A stretch of DNA of 64,000 nucleotides from Candidatus Latescibacterota bacterium. Lineage in GTDB: Bacteria; Latescibacterota; UBA2968; GCA-2709665. Location of the stretch: assembly GCA_021295655.1 (NCBI GenBank), contig JAGWBX010000012.1, forward strand, positions 656 to 64,655. The letters run 5' to 3'. Every line of letters begins with the position of its first letter. Position 1 is the stretch's first letter. The notes below the pieces were generated by a model. That model was not told where the DNA came from, made no database searches, and saw only the letters and a program-made list of their open reading frames with translations. Both the position numbers and the translations under genes were made by a program. Shown piece by piece: positions 19,390-27,911 of the stretch.

Positions 19390-20544
19390 GTGCGGGAGGT
19401 GTTCGCCCGAAACGTATTCTGGATGCTGGCATGCCTGTGTGCGGGTCTGACCCTGGCGCACGCAGGCGACCTGGAATGGTTCCGATGGACCACGGGTAAA
19501 GAGGTGTCCTTCGGCGGCGCCCTCGGCGAAATGCGCACCATCAGGACGATACCCGCTGGAGCCGACTCGGTAAAGCGTCTGGTCTACGGAGACCGGCAGG
19601 GCCTTTTGCACGTGCTCGAGTTCAACGAGGGGCGTTCACGAGAGGTGTGGATCAGCCAGTCCCTGAAATCGTCTGTGGCTCAGGTTTTCGTGGCGGATGT
19701 CAATGCGGACGGTACCCTGGAGATCGTTGCATATTCGCATTGGGGCGACATCGTGATCTACAATGCGGATACGTACGAGTTGATCTCGCGCAGCAAAGAT
19801 GACGAGTATGCGACCATCTCGACGATGGCGATCGAAAATCTGGATGGCGACCCGCAACTGGAGTTGATCTTCCTTGGTGAAGCGGAGGATGCGTCGGGTG
19901 AACGGGACTCCCGGTTGTTCATCTACGACGGCAGGCATCTCGCGGAGGAGAGGCGGGGAGAACAGACCCTTATCGGGGAAAGCATCGTCGTCGCGAACCT
20001 GGACGAAGACGCCGAGCTTGAAATCGCCATCAATACCGGTGTGGTCATCGATGCAGGGTCCCTCGAATTCGAATGGCACTTCGGCGGATGCGACCGTATA
20101 GGGTACATGGACGTGAATTATGACGGCACGCCGGACCTGATAGGAGAATACGGGAGTTTGCGGCCCGAGCGACACATCAAGGTGATTGCAATCACCTCGG
20201 ATTTTCGTGGAAACCACGGTACGGAGGTATCCGGAAGGATCGCGGACTGTGCCTCCTGCCACAAACTCAGGGCGTTCTGCCAGGACTGCCACGAGAGAGA
20301 GGGCGTAACCAGCACCGTCGGACATCAAAACCCGGGTGGACGCATCGACGAAGAGGCCTATCATTTGAGGGAGGCGCCTTACTTTGCGCCGTACGGTAAT
20401 GTGAACGAGTGCACGAGTTGTCACAAGCTCGAACTCCGGGAAGTGTGCCTGGCGTGTCACCAGCGTACCGTTCCCGACGGTGAGGAAGCAATTCGGGCGA
20501 ACACCGAGATATATTCGATTCTGACCGAGCTCAAGGGCCGATAG
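19390..20544 (+). CDS. Secreted FG-GAP/VCBS-like beta-propeller protein with four C-terminal CxxCH c-heme motifs
   Basis: Signal peptide MREVFARNVFWMLACLCAGLTLAHA; DVNADGTLEIVAY, NLDGDPQLELIF, NLDEDAELEIAIN, DVNYDGTPDLIGE; CASCH, CQDCH, CTSCH, CLACH. Confidence 0.85.
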   Translation: MREVFARNVFWMLACLCAGLTLAHAGDLEWFRWTTGKEVSFGGALGEMRTIRTIPAGADSVKRLVYGDRQGLLHVLEFNEGRSREVWISQSLKSSVAQVFVADVNADGTLEIVAYSHWGDIVIYNADTYELISRSKDDEYATISTMAIENLDGDPQLELIFLGEAEDASGERDSRLFIYDGRHLAEERRGEQTLIGESIVVANLDEDAELEIAINTGVVIDAGSLEFEWHFGGCDRIGYMDVNYDGTPDLIGEYGSLRPERHIKVIAITSDFRGNHGTEVSGRIADCASCHKLRAFCQDCHEREGVTSTVGHQNPGGRIDEEAYHLREAPYFAPYGNVNECTSCHKLELREVCLACHQRTVPDGEEAIRANTEIYSILTELKGR

Positions 20545-20546
20545 TC

Positions 20547-21398
20547 ATGAAATGCAACGTCTGGATGGCTGTGCTGTTCTGGATTGCGGCGCAGATGCCG
20601 GTCCAGGCCGGAAACCCGGACTGGTATCTTCTTCGCAACAACCGGCACATCCGCTGGGGTGGGAGTATCGATGAAATGCCTCAGATTCGTATCCTCCCGT
20701 CGGGTGACGTGGATAACCCGCGTGTTGTCTACGGAGACGCGCAGGGAAGTCTGCACGTTGTAAGATACGTCGACGGACGAGGATACGAGGAGTGGAAGAG
20801 TGAGCCATTGGGGTCCGCCGTCCTGGGTGTCTTCGTGGAAGACGTCGATGCGGACGGGGAATTCGAGATTATCGCCTACACCTTTACGCGTATTGTGCTA
20901 TACAGTGCGGAAGACTACAGTTTCATCTGGCAGATCCGTGAGGATATCACCCACATGGCAATCGCAAACGTGGACGATGATCCTCAATTGGAACTCGTCT
21001 ATCTGGTCAAGAGTCTGGGCCATAGCGAAATGCACATCCATGTGTACGACTGTCTGGAGTCGTTCGAACAGGGTATCAGCGACGTGATACCGAAAGAATC
21101 GATTCACGCCCAGAGCATGGTAATCGCGGATTTCGACGACGACTACGGCCTTGAGGCCGTGTTGAATACGGGTGTTGTCGTCGACATGGAAACATTGATC
21201 GTGGAGTGGTACTTTGCCGACGGATTCGGAGACCGTCTGGGATTTCTGGATATTGACGGAGACGGTGTCCTTGAGTTAATTGGGGAGGTGGGCGGGCTTC
21301 GCCACAGCCGCTACCTTCGCATATTCAATGTAGACATTCAGTCAGAGACGTTTCTGGTCCTGCGGGACGATGGGGAGGACGCTGAAGCGGAGGAGTGA
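20547..21398 (+). CDS. Secreted FG-GAP/VCBS-like beta-propeller protein, paralogue of upstream gene without CxxCH
   Basis: Signal peptide; DVDADGEFEIIAY, NVDDDPQLELVYL, DFDDDYGLEAVLNTGVVVDMETLIVEWYF, DIDGDGVLELIGEVG; colinear with the 19390 product. Confidence 0.85.
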   Translation: MKCNVWMAVLFWIAAQMPVQAGNPDWYLLRNNRHIRWGGSIDEMPQIRILPSGDVDNPRVVYGDAQGSLHVVRYVDGRGYEEWKSEPLGSAVLGVFVEDVDADGEFEIIAYTFTRIVLYSAEDYSFIWQIREDITHMAIANVDDDPQLELVYLVKSLGHSEMHIHVYDCLESFEQGISDVIPKESIHAQSMVIADFDDDYGLEAVLNTGVVVDMETLIVEWYFADGFGDRLGFLDIDGDGVLELIGEVGGLRHSRYLRIFNVDIQSETFLVLRDDGEDAEAEE

Positions 21399-21416
21399 CC
21401 GCTAGCGGTTATCGTC

Positions 21417-22694
21417 ATGGATACGGAATCACAGACAAGACAGGGGCAAGCCGAGGATATTCCGGACAGGACCGGGGAGCGCCGACCGTCCGTGCCGGAA
21501 GACGGCACGTCCGGCGACAGACCGTTTTTTCGCATGGCGATTCTGCTGTTTCTGGTGGGCTTCCTCTACGTGCTTCATCAGGATCTCTCCCCGTTCCTGA
21601 TCGGCCTGACGCTGCTGGCCATCATTGTCATGGTCCGCAAAGGGATAAGGTTTGAAGCTTGTGTGGCGGTCGTGGTGGTTCTGCTGTTCGGCGCCTGGCT
21701 GATGGGAGATATGGCCGGGTTGTTCTGGCCGTTCGTGACCTCGTTCGTCCTGGCATATCTTCTGGCGCCGCTTGTGGGTCTGATGGAACGCTGGATGTCG
21801 CGCACGATTGCCATCGCCCTGATCGTGGTCGTCATACTCGGGGCACTGTCAGGCATCGGCATCGTGGTCATTCCTCTGGTGACGCAGGAAATCCTCGATT
21901 TCGGCCGGCGAGTTCCCGTTTATGCCGCGATGCTCAAGCAGTTCTACGACCAGATATTCAACTGGTTACAGTCGATCGGCGTGAACCTGCCGAAGGGTCA
22001 GATACAACAGGTACTTCTCGAGCGATTGCCGAAGCTGGGCGAACTCTTCGCCGAACAGACAACCGCGGCCCTCAAGGGGTTGAGTACCGGGTTGGCAACG
22101 CTCCTGAATTTCCTGATGATCCCTTTCGTGACCTTTTATGTGATCAAGGATTACGACCGCATTGTCAAAACCGTCGCACGGGGCCTTCCGCGGCGTCATG
22201 CAGCGTCCATCGGGGAATTCCTGGAGCGGGTGGACGAGATTCTGGGGCAGTACCTTCGCGGCCAGATGCTGGTCTGCAGCTTCATTGCAGTGCTCACCGC
22301 CACCGGCCTTATGCTGTTCGGGATCCGGTATGCGGTTCTGCTGGGACTAATGGCCGGGCTCTTCAACCTGATTCCATACCTAGGAATGGCGGTCGCATTC
22401 AGCGTGGCGTGCCTGGTCGCGCTCTTGGACGCGGATCCGGCCGGCAATTTGTTTAAAGTGATTGGCGTATTCGTCGTTGTACAAAGTATCGAGGGAAATT
22501 TTCTGTCTCCCCGGGTCGTGGGACAGCGCGTCGGTCTGCACCCGGTCTGGGTCATGTTTGCACTGGTCGTGGGCGCCCATTTCTGGGGATTCATCGGATT
22601 GCTCATCGCGATCCCGGGTGCCGCCGTCCTCAATATCCTGTGTAAGATCATTGCCGAACGGTACTACAATTCACTTTACTACAAGACCGAATAG
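21417..22694 (+). CDS. AI-2E family transporter (PerM/YdiK-like)
   Basis: Multiple TMs; MIPFVTFYVIKDYDRI; RGQMLVCSFIAVLTATGLMLFGIRYAVLLGLMAGLFNLIPYLG; SIEGNFLSPRVVGQRVGLHPVWVMFALVVGAHFWGFIGLLIAIPGAA. Confidence 0.93.
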   Translation: MDTESQTRQGQAEDIPDRTGERRPSVPEDGTSGDRPFFRMAILLFLVGFLYVLHQDLSPFLIGLTLLAIIVMVRKGIRFEACVAVVVVLLFGAWLMGDMAGLFWPFVTSFVLAYLLAPLVGLMERWMSRTIAIALIVVVILGALSGIGIVVIPLVTQEILDFGRRVPVYAAMLKQFYDQIFNWLQSIGVNLPKGQIQQVLLERLPKLGELFAEQTTAALKGLSTGLATLLNFLMIPFVTFYVIKDYDRIVKTVARGLPRRHAASIGEFLERVDEILGQYLRGQMLVCSFIAVLTATGLMLFGIRYAVLLGLMAGLFNLIPYLGMAVAFSVACLVALLDADPAGNLFKVIGVFVVVQSIEGNFLSPRVVGQRVGLHPVWVMFALVVGAHFWGFIGLLIAIPGAAVLNILCKIIAERYYNSLYYKTE

Positions 22695-22835
22695 GCCGTT
22701 CTCGAGCGGTCGTGCGGATCGGGTCCGACGCGTCCCCATGCGGTGGCGATTCGGACCAGGAGGTTTTTCACGAAATACATTAGCACTTGACGGCGACGGC
22801 AAGACCCTTTAGATTCTCGCTGAACGACATGAGAT

Positions 22836-22912
22836 CGGAGCGTGGCGCAGCCCGGTAGCGCACTATCTTGGGGTGATAGGGGTCGCTGGTTCAAATCCAG
22901 TCGCTCCGACCA
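22836..22912 (+). tRNA. tRNA-Pro(GGG), CCA encoded
   Basis: CGGAGCG/CGCTCCG acceptor, anticodon arm CTATC-TTGGGGT-GATAG, GGTTCAAATCC T-loop. Confidence 0.95.
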
Positions 22913-22918
22913 TATAGA

Positions 22919-22955
22919 CAGGGACTTGCGATGTGGATCGTGAGTCCCTGTTTTT
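22919..22955 (+). terminator. Intrinsic terminator after tRNA-Pro
   Basis: CAGGGACT...AGTCCCTG followed by TTTTT. Confidence 0.75.
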
Positions 22956-23037
22956 CAGGTCGTCCTGGCTGTAAGCACACAACCGGTTCCCGCGTCCACC
23001 GGCCGCACTGGTTTAGAATCTGCAGCATGTCCGGGAA

Positions 23038-24000
23038 TTGAAACGCTGGTTCCAGGGAGGCGAGGAAAACGTGGGAGAGATGCCAACAGAGTCTCCGTAT
23101 CGAAGCTGGCGAAACTATGTGACTCTCGGCCTGCGAGGGATCTGTATGGGTGCGGCGGACGTGGTTCCGGGTGTATCAGGCGGTACCATCGCGTTCGTAA
23201 CGGGAATCTACGAGGAGTTGATCAATTCCATCCGCTCCGTGGATCGCCGCTTTGCCGCAATGCTGCTCGGGTTCAGATTCAGGGAGGCGCTGAACAGGGT
23301 TCAGTGGCGTTTTCTGAGCACGGTACTCGCTGGCATTCTGCTGGCTGTCGTGTCCCTGGCGTCGGGCATTCAGTGGATGCTCCAGCACAAGCCGGACTTG
23401 ATCTGGGCGTTTTTCTTCGGACTGGTTGCGGCGTCCGTCCTGGTTGTGCGAAAACGGGTAGTTGCCTGGCGCGGACCCACCTGTATCGCTGCGGCCGTTT
23501 CCGGATTGCTGTTCTACGTTATCGTCGGCCTCGTACCGGTGAAGACGCCGGACTCGCCCTGGTTCCTTTTCATCTGCGGCGTTGTTGCCATATCGGCGAT
23601 GATTCTGCCGGGCATCTCCGGTTCGTTCATTCTGGTTCTGCTCGGCAAGTACGAGTATCTCCTGGCGGCATTGAACGACCGGGATCTTGTCCCCATTCTG
23701 CTGTTCTCGGCCGGCGCCGCCGCCGGGATTCTCAGTTTTGCAAGGGTTCTGGCATTTGTTTTCAAACGGTACCATGACGTTACCGTTGCAACGTTGACAG
23801 GTCTCATGGCCGGTTCCTTGCGGAAGATCTGGCCCTGGAAGGCGGACGTACCGCCAACAGGCGGCGTTGAAGCGCCGTTGGCGCAGATTAACGTGCTACC
23901 CGGGACGGTTGACGGCGGACTTGCAGCGGCTATCGGAATGGCCGTTACGGGTTTCGCGTTGGTAGTCGTACTGGACTGGATGTCGGAATACCGCCGATGA
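23038..24000 (+). CDS. DUF368 / PopT-like polyprenyl-phosphate transporter family membrane protein
   Basis: GLRGICMGAADVVPGVSGGTIAFVTGIYEELINSIRSV; AISAMILPGISGSFILVLLGKYEYLLAAL; multiple TMs. Confidence 0.88.
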   Translation: MKRWFQGGEENVGEMPTESPYRSWRNYVTLGLRGICMGAADVVPGVSGGTIAFVTGIYEELINSIRSVDRRFAAMLLGFRFREALNRVQWRFLSTVLAGILLAVVSLASGIQWMLQHKPDLIWAFFFGLVAASVLVVRKRVVAWRGPTCIAAAVSGLLFYVIVGLVPVKTPDSPWFLFICGVVAISAMILPGISGSFILVLLGKYEYLLAALNDRDLVPILLFSAGAAAGILSFARVLAFVFKRYHDVTVATLTGLMAGSLRKIWPWKADVPPTGGVEAPLAQINVLPGTVDGGLAAAIGMAVTGFALVVVLDWMSEYRR

Positions 24001-24129
24001 ATTACAGAACACTGGTCATTACTTCAACGGCGAGGCGGTCGGGGAATATTCCACGTCCAGGCGTCGGTTGGCCAGATCCGAGATTTCCCTTGCCACCCGT
24101 CCGGTTTCTTGTATTTTTAAGTTCGATTT

Positions 24130-24206
24130 CGGGGCGTGGCTCAGTCCGGTAGAGCGCCTGCTTCGGGAGCAGGAGGCCCCCGGTTCGAATCCGGGCGCCC
24201 CGACCA
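24130..24206 (+). tRNA. tRNA-Pro(CGG), CCA encoded
   Basis: CGGGGCG/CGCCCCG acceptor, anticodon arm CCTGC-TTCGGGA-GCAGG. Confidence 0.95.
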
Positions 24207-24216
24207 ACATGAAACG

Positions 24217-24245
24217 AGGGTTTGTGTCGACCAGACATAAACCCT
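24217..24245. terminator. Strong hairpin downstream of tRNA-Pro(CGG), possible terminator/processing element
   Basis: AGGGTTTGTGTC-GACCA-GACATAAACCCT, 12-bp stem with one G.U, no long U-tract. Confidence 0.5.
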
Positions 24246-24390
24246 TGTTGCGTGAAAGCCACACTGTGTAATACCTGACCTCTGTGGCGTCGTGACCGAT
24301 ACACGTACTTTTCGACAGCCTCAACGACCGCGATATTCAGGGAATCGCGCGCTGCCGTGCAGCGGCCGAACCGGCGTCAAATCACTTGAG

Positions 24391-24424
24391 AACGGGGGCT
24401 ATGTCAAAGGACATAGCCCCCGTT
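24391..24424. repeat. Perfect 15-bp inverted repeat (hairpin)
   Basis: AACGGGGGCTATGTC-AAAG-GACATAGCCCCCGTT. Confidence 0.8.
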
Positions 24425-24764
24425 ACCTTCGGAGCCCGTTCTCCGCCATGTAGCGTGGCCGCGTCCACCCTGGATCTGCATCCCCTCGTGAAATCTCCAG
24501 GGACCAACGCGGGTCCCCGTACCCGGCGGGGACCACGGCGGGCTAAGGTGAATATCTCGCATTTGTGGTGTAATCGATCGGATAAAGTTTATAATAACGT
24601 AAGATTTATGACGCGATGTTTAAGGGAAGCAAATTTTCCCAGTTGCGTTCAGTCCTGGTCTGCTTTAACGTACTCTTTAGCAAATAGTGGATGCGGAACA
24701 ATGCGAAAAAATGGACTGGCGGTTCCCGGAGCTGCGAATGTCGCAGACATACGGTCATAAGCCG

Positions 24765-24800
24765 CCCTGTCATTCTGAGTGCAGCGAAGAATCTCCCGGG
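24765..24800. repeat. Dispersed intergenic repeat of the 'CCTGTCATTCTGAGYGCAGCGAAGAATCTC' type
   Basis: ccctgtcattctgagtgcagcgaagaatctcccggg; reverse strand yields the typical spurious peptide RFFAALRMTGR. Confidence 0.55.
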
Positions 24801-25012
24801 TTCGCGCGGCGTACCACCCCCGGGAATGAGGGGCCCTTGCCCACGTAGCGCCGCCGTTGAAGTTGCAGCGGCAACCCATGTGGTTGCCCGCACAATGGCG
24901 TTGACGTCTTCGAACGCGTATGTCGGGTCTGTTTTTCCTGTTGCCTGACGCACGCAGGTGTCTGCCCTCGATCGGATCATTCTACAGCATCTCCCTCCGT
25001 CAGGAACACAAC

Positions 25013-25885
25013 TTGAACGAAGCACAACATCCCTTGAACGCGCTGCCCCGGGGGTACCGGCTCCAGGAGTACGAATTGACTGAGGTGCTGGGTACTGGTG
25101 GATTCGGCATAACGTACCTGGGCTTTGACCACAATCTGGACTAGAATGTGGCCATCAAGGAATTCCTGCCGGACGACATCGCCGCCCGAATGCGCGCCAG
25201 GCGATCGGTGCGAAGAGCCGTTCGGTGACATCAATCATCACGCCGGGCTATGCGCCGATCGAGCAGTATTCGAAGCGAGGTAATCAGGGTGCGTGGACGG
25301 ACATCTATGCGCTTGGTGCGGTGTGTTACCACGCGTTGACGGGCCAGTTGCCGTACGATGCGACGGATCGGGTGCGGGTAGATCCTTTGGAACCGGCGGT
25401 TGAACGATGCCGGAATCAGGCAGCCGATGGATTCCTGTCGGCGATCGACTGGGCGTTGCGGGTGGACGAACAGGAACGCCCGCAAAGCGTGGTTGCGTGG
25501 CGCGCCGCGCTGGCGGGTGATCAGCCGGAATCGCCACCGGACCTGCCGCAGGGTCCGGTCGGGGGACCGGGGGTCGAAAAACCGCTGCGTCGCCTGAAGC
25601 GGATCGGCGGCTGGACCGCCGGGGCGGCGGCAATACTGGCTCTCCTGATAGCCGGCGTGTATTTAATCCATGAATACGTACACCCGTCCGAGCAGCAGCC
25701 CGTGACACATGAAGTGGAGAGCGAGACCGAGACTGAGAGCGAGGCCGAGATCGCACGACAGGAGGAAGAAGCACGTCAACGCGAAGATAGGATATCGGTC
25801 CTGTTGTCCGGCGCAAGGGAGGACCTGTCGCCGGCCCAGGAAAGTAACCGCCGTTCACTGAACAGGACACGTAACGGATGTTTAA
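25013..25885 (+). pseudogene. Degraded 'FGITY'-type Ser/Thr protein kinase with in-frame stop, internal deletion of the catalytic core, and a C-terminus running into a repeat
   Basis: ELTEVLGTGGFGITYLGFDHNLD*(TAG 25142)NVAIKEFLPDDIAARM, then in another frame ARQAIGAKSRSVTSIITPGYAPIEQYSKRGNQGAWTDIYALGAVCYHALTGQLPYDA and a TM segment; HRDxxP and DFG segments absent. Confidence 0.85.
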
Positions 25886-26060
25886 CAGTCCGTTGAAAGA
25901 GTCGCTCCCGGGTCTTTGTGGTCGAAGACAAGGCGCGCGACCGCGTCGAATCCGGGATTCGGGGAGGGAGCGCAACGCAGGTGTTCGGCAACAAGGGCCG
26001 GACGCCTGTCTGCGTGCACCGCACAGGCAGGCAGCCCGGATGGACTGTTTCTGCGGGCTG
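25886..26060 (-). mobile_element. MITE-like repeat, copy 1
   Basis: Reverse complement CAGCCCGCAGAAACAGTCCATCCGGGCTGCCTGCCTGTGCGGTGCACGCAGACAGGCGTCCGGCCCTTG...TTTCAACGGACTG; shares a ~50-nt near-identical core and CAG(T/C)CCG-type inverted ends with 55846-55952. Confidence 0.7.
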
Positions 26061-26129
26061 TAAGGCCGAGGTTTCGTTCGCGAGCCCCAGGCAGATCGCG
26101 GCAGGCGCTCGCAGTCTCGGAGGATCTTC

Positions 26130-27041
26130 ATGAACCGACTGGAAGGACGATTCGCCGCGGGGCAGATTGCCGGCGATCGAGATTACCAGCAGGACGATTA
26201 CGGACTGATCGAAGGCGGCGATACCGATGCCGACGGAGGCGCAGTGTTGCTGCTTTCTGACGGAATGGGCGGTCACGTCAGCGGCGAGACGGCCAGCCGA
26301 ATGATCGTCAAAACGTTCGTTGAGACCTATAACCGCACGGAAGGCCCGGTTGTGGATCGACTGCGCACATGTCTGGACGCGGCGAACGATGCCCTCGCGG
26401 ATGCAACGAGCAAAAATCCCGAGTTGAATGGTATGGGGGCAACCGTGGCTGCAGCAGTGGTGTCTCAACGCGGACTCGAGTGGATCAGTGTGGGGGATTC
26501 TCCCCTGTGGTTGTTACGCGACGGCCGCTTGCGCCGTCTTAATGCGGATCATTCGATGGCGCCCGTGCTGGCGAACCTGGTGAAGTTGGGTCGCATGACC
26601 GCGAATCAGGCGGCAACGGACTCCAATCGGCACGCCCTCCGTTCCGCGGTGACGGGCGATGCAATCCACATGATCGATGTCTCGTCCGAGCCCGTTGCGT
26701 TGCGCAAGAGCGACCGTGTATTGTTGGCCAGCGACGGGCTGATGACCCTGAAGGAGGAGGAGATCGCGCGCATACTGCGGGCAATGAAGGATATGCCCCC
26801 GGATGACGCGGTCGGTTCGCTCCTGGACGCCGTTGAAGCGGCCTATGACCCGTATCAGGACAACACAACCGTGTTGCTGTACGTGCCGGAAGCCGACGGC
26901 GGGGAGGAGACGACACCCGAAGATGCCTCCGTGGCGGAAGACGACCTCAACGAGCCGAACCGGGGGGCACGGCGCGGAAGCGGCCTGTCGGGGCTCTGGT
27001 CTGCGCTCACGGGAAAACTCACTGATTCTCCACGGCAATAA
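26130..27041 (+). CDS. PP2C family Ser/Thr protein phosphatase
   Basis: GDRDYQQDDYG; LLLSDGMGGHVSGETAS; WISVGDSPLWLLRDG; LLASDGLM; DNTTVLL. Confidence 0.92.
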   Translation: MNRLEGRFAAGQIAGDRDYQQDDYGLIEGGDTDADGGAVLLLSDGMGGHVSGETASRMIVKTFVETYNRTEGPVVDRLRTCLDAANDALADATSKNPELNGMGATVAAAVVSQRGLEWISVGDSPLWLLRDGRLRRLNADHSMAPVLANLVKLGRMTANQAATDSNRHALRSAVTGDAIHMIDVSSEPVALRKSDRVLLASDGLMTLKEEEIARILRAMKDMPPDDAVGSLLDAVEAAYDPYQDNTTVLLYVPEADGGEETTPEDASVAEDDLNEPNRGARRGSGLSGLWSALTGKLTDSPRQ

Positions 27042-27086
27042 GATCATGTTGACCCTTTTCCCCACGTCCAATCGCGACGAATTCGC

Positions 27087-27110
27087 TTGACAAGACAGAT
27101 ATTTGTCTGT
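27087..27110. promoter_or_regulatory. Putative promoter/LexA operator upstream of lexA
   Basis: TTGACA (27087-27092) abutting the interrupted palindrome AGACAGATATTTGTCTGT (AGACA-N6-TGTCT / ACAGA-N6-TCTGT). Confidence 0.5.
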
Positions 27111-27173
27111 TTTTTTATTCGGAGACCGATCTTAACGGGGCACATCGTCGTGGTACGAATCCAGGATTGAAAT

Positions 27174-27791
27174 ATGGCCTACACGCAGCCCGGACAGACC
27201 CGTGAAAAAATCTATCAGTTTGTCAGGGAGCGGATTCTCAACGGCACGCCGCCCAGCACACGCGAAGTACAGAAGGCGTTCGGATTCCGAGCGGTACAGT
27301 CGGCCCGACAGCATCTGGAGGCGCTTGTCCTGGAGGGCAGGCTGGTCAAGGAATCCGGAAAGGCGAGGTCTCACCGCCTGCCGAAGTTGGGCAGCGCGCG
27401 TTCCTCTCATCTGATACCCGTGTTGGGCCGCGTCCAGGCCGGGGGCCTGACCGCGGCCATTCAGAATCCGGAAGACTATCTGCCGATTCAGCAGACCCGA
27501 TACGACAAAGCCGAACTCTTCGCCCTCACGGTACAGGGGGACAGTATGCTCAGGGCGGGCATCCTGCACGGCGATACTGTGATTGTTCGACGACAGCACG
27601 CTGCCAGAACCGGAGATATCGTCGTTGCCATGGTCGGCGAAGAGGCGACAGTAAAGAGATACCGGGAGAATGGCGGCCGCATCGAACTGCATCCGGAAAA
27701 CGAGGCCTTCGAATCCATCATTCCTCGCGAAGACGGCGATCCGTTTTCGATTCTGGGAAAGGTGATCGAGGTTAGGAGGTATATCGAGTAG
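27174..27791 (+). CDS. lexA: LexA repressor
   Basis: Winged-helix N-terminus (PPSTREVQKAFGFRAVQSARQHLEAL), cleavage region RVQAGG, catalytic Ser GDSMLRAGI and Lys EATVKRY. Confidence 0.92.
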   Translation: MAYTQPGQTREKIYQFVRERILNGTPPSTREVQKAFGFRAVQSARQHLEALVLEGRLVKESGKARSHRLPKLGSARSSHLIPVLGRVQAGGLTAAIQNPEDYLPIQQTRYDKAELFALTVQGDSMLRAGILHGDTVIVRRQHAARTGDIVVAMVGEEATVKRYRENGGRIELHPENEAFESIIPREDGDPFSILGKVIEVRRYIE

Positions 27792-27911
27792 AACATGATT
27801 AATCTGTTGTAGAAAATTGCGCCAGAGTAAACTATCTCAAGAAGATCAGTTTCAATGGGACGTCGTTGGGACTCTGTTGAGGAATTCTCCAATGCAACCT
27901 GAAGAACGGGA

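Noticed and set aside
24606-25025. Minus-strand 139-aa ORF containing RFFAALRMTGR
   Set aside because: Produced by a dispersed intergenic repeat known to create such spurious peptides.
25225-25896. Calling the 223-aa ORF a functional kinase
   Set aside because: It lacks the glycine loop, VAIK Lys, HRD and DFG; only the post-activation-loop C-lobe and TM tail remain.
25238-26131. Minus-strand 297-aa ORF across the kinase remnant and repeat
   Set aside because: Pro/Arg-rich antisense frame; the shared CLCGARRQASGPC peptide with ORF 55853-56308 reflects the nucleotide repeat, not a protein family.
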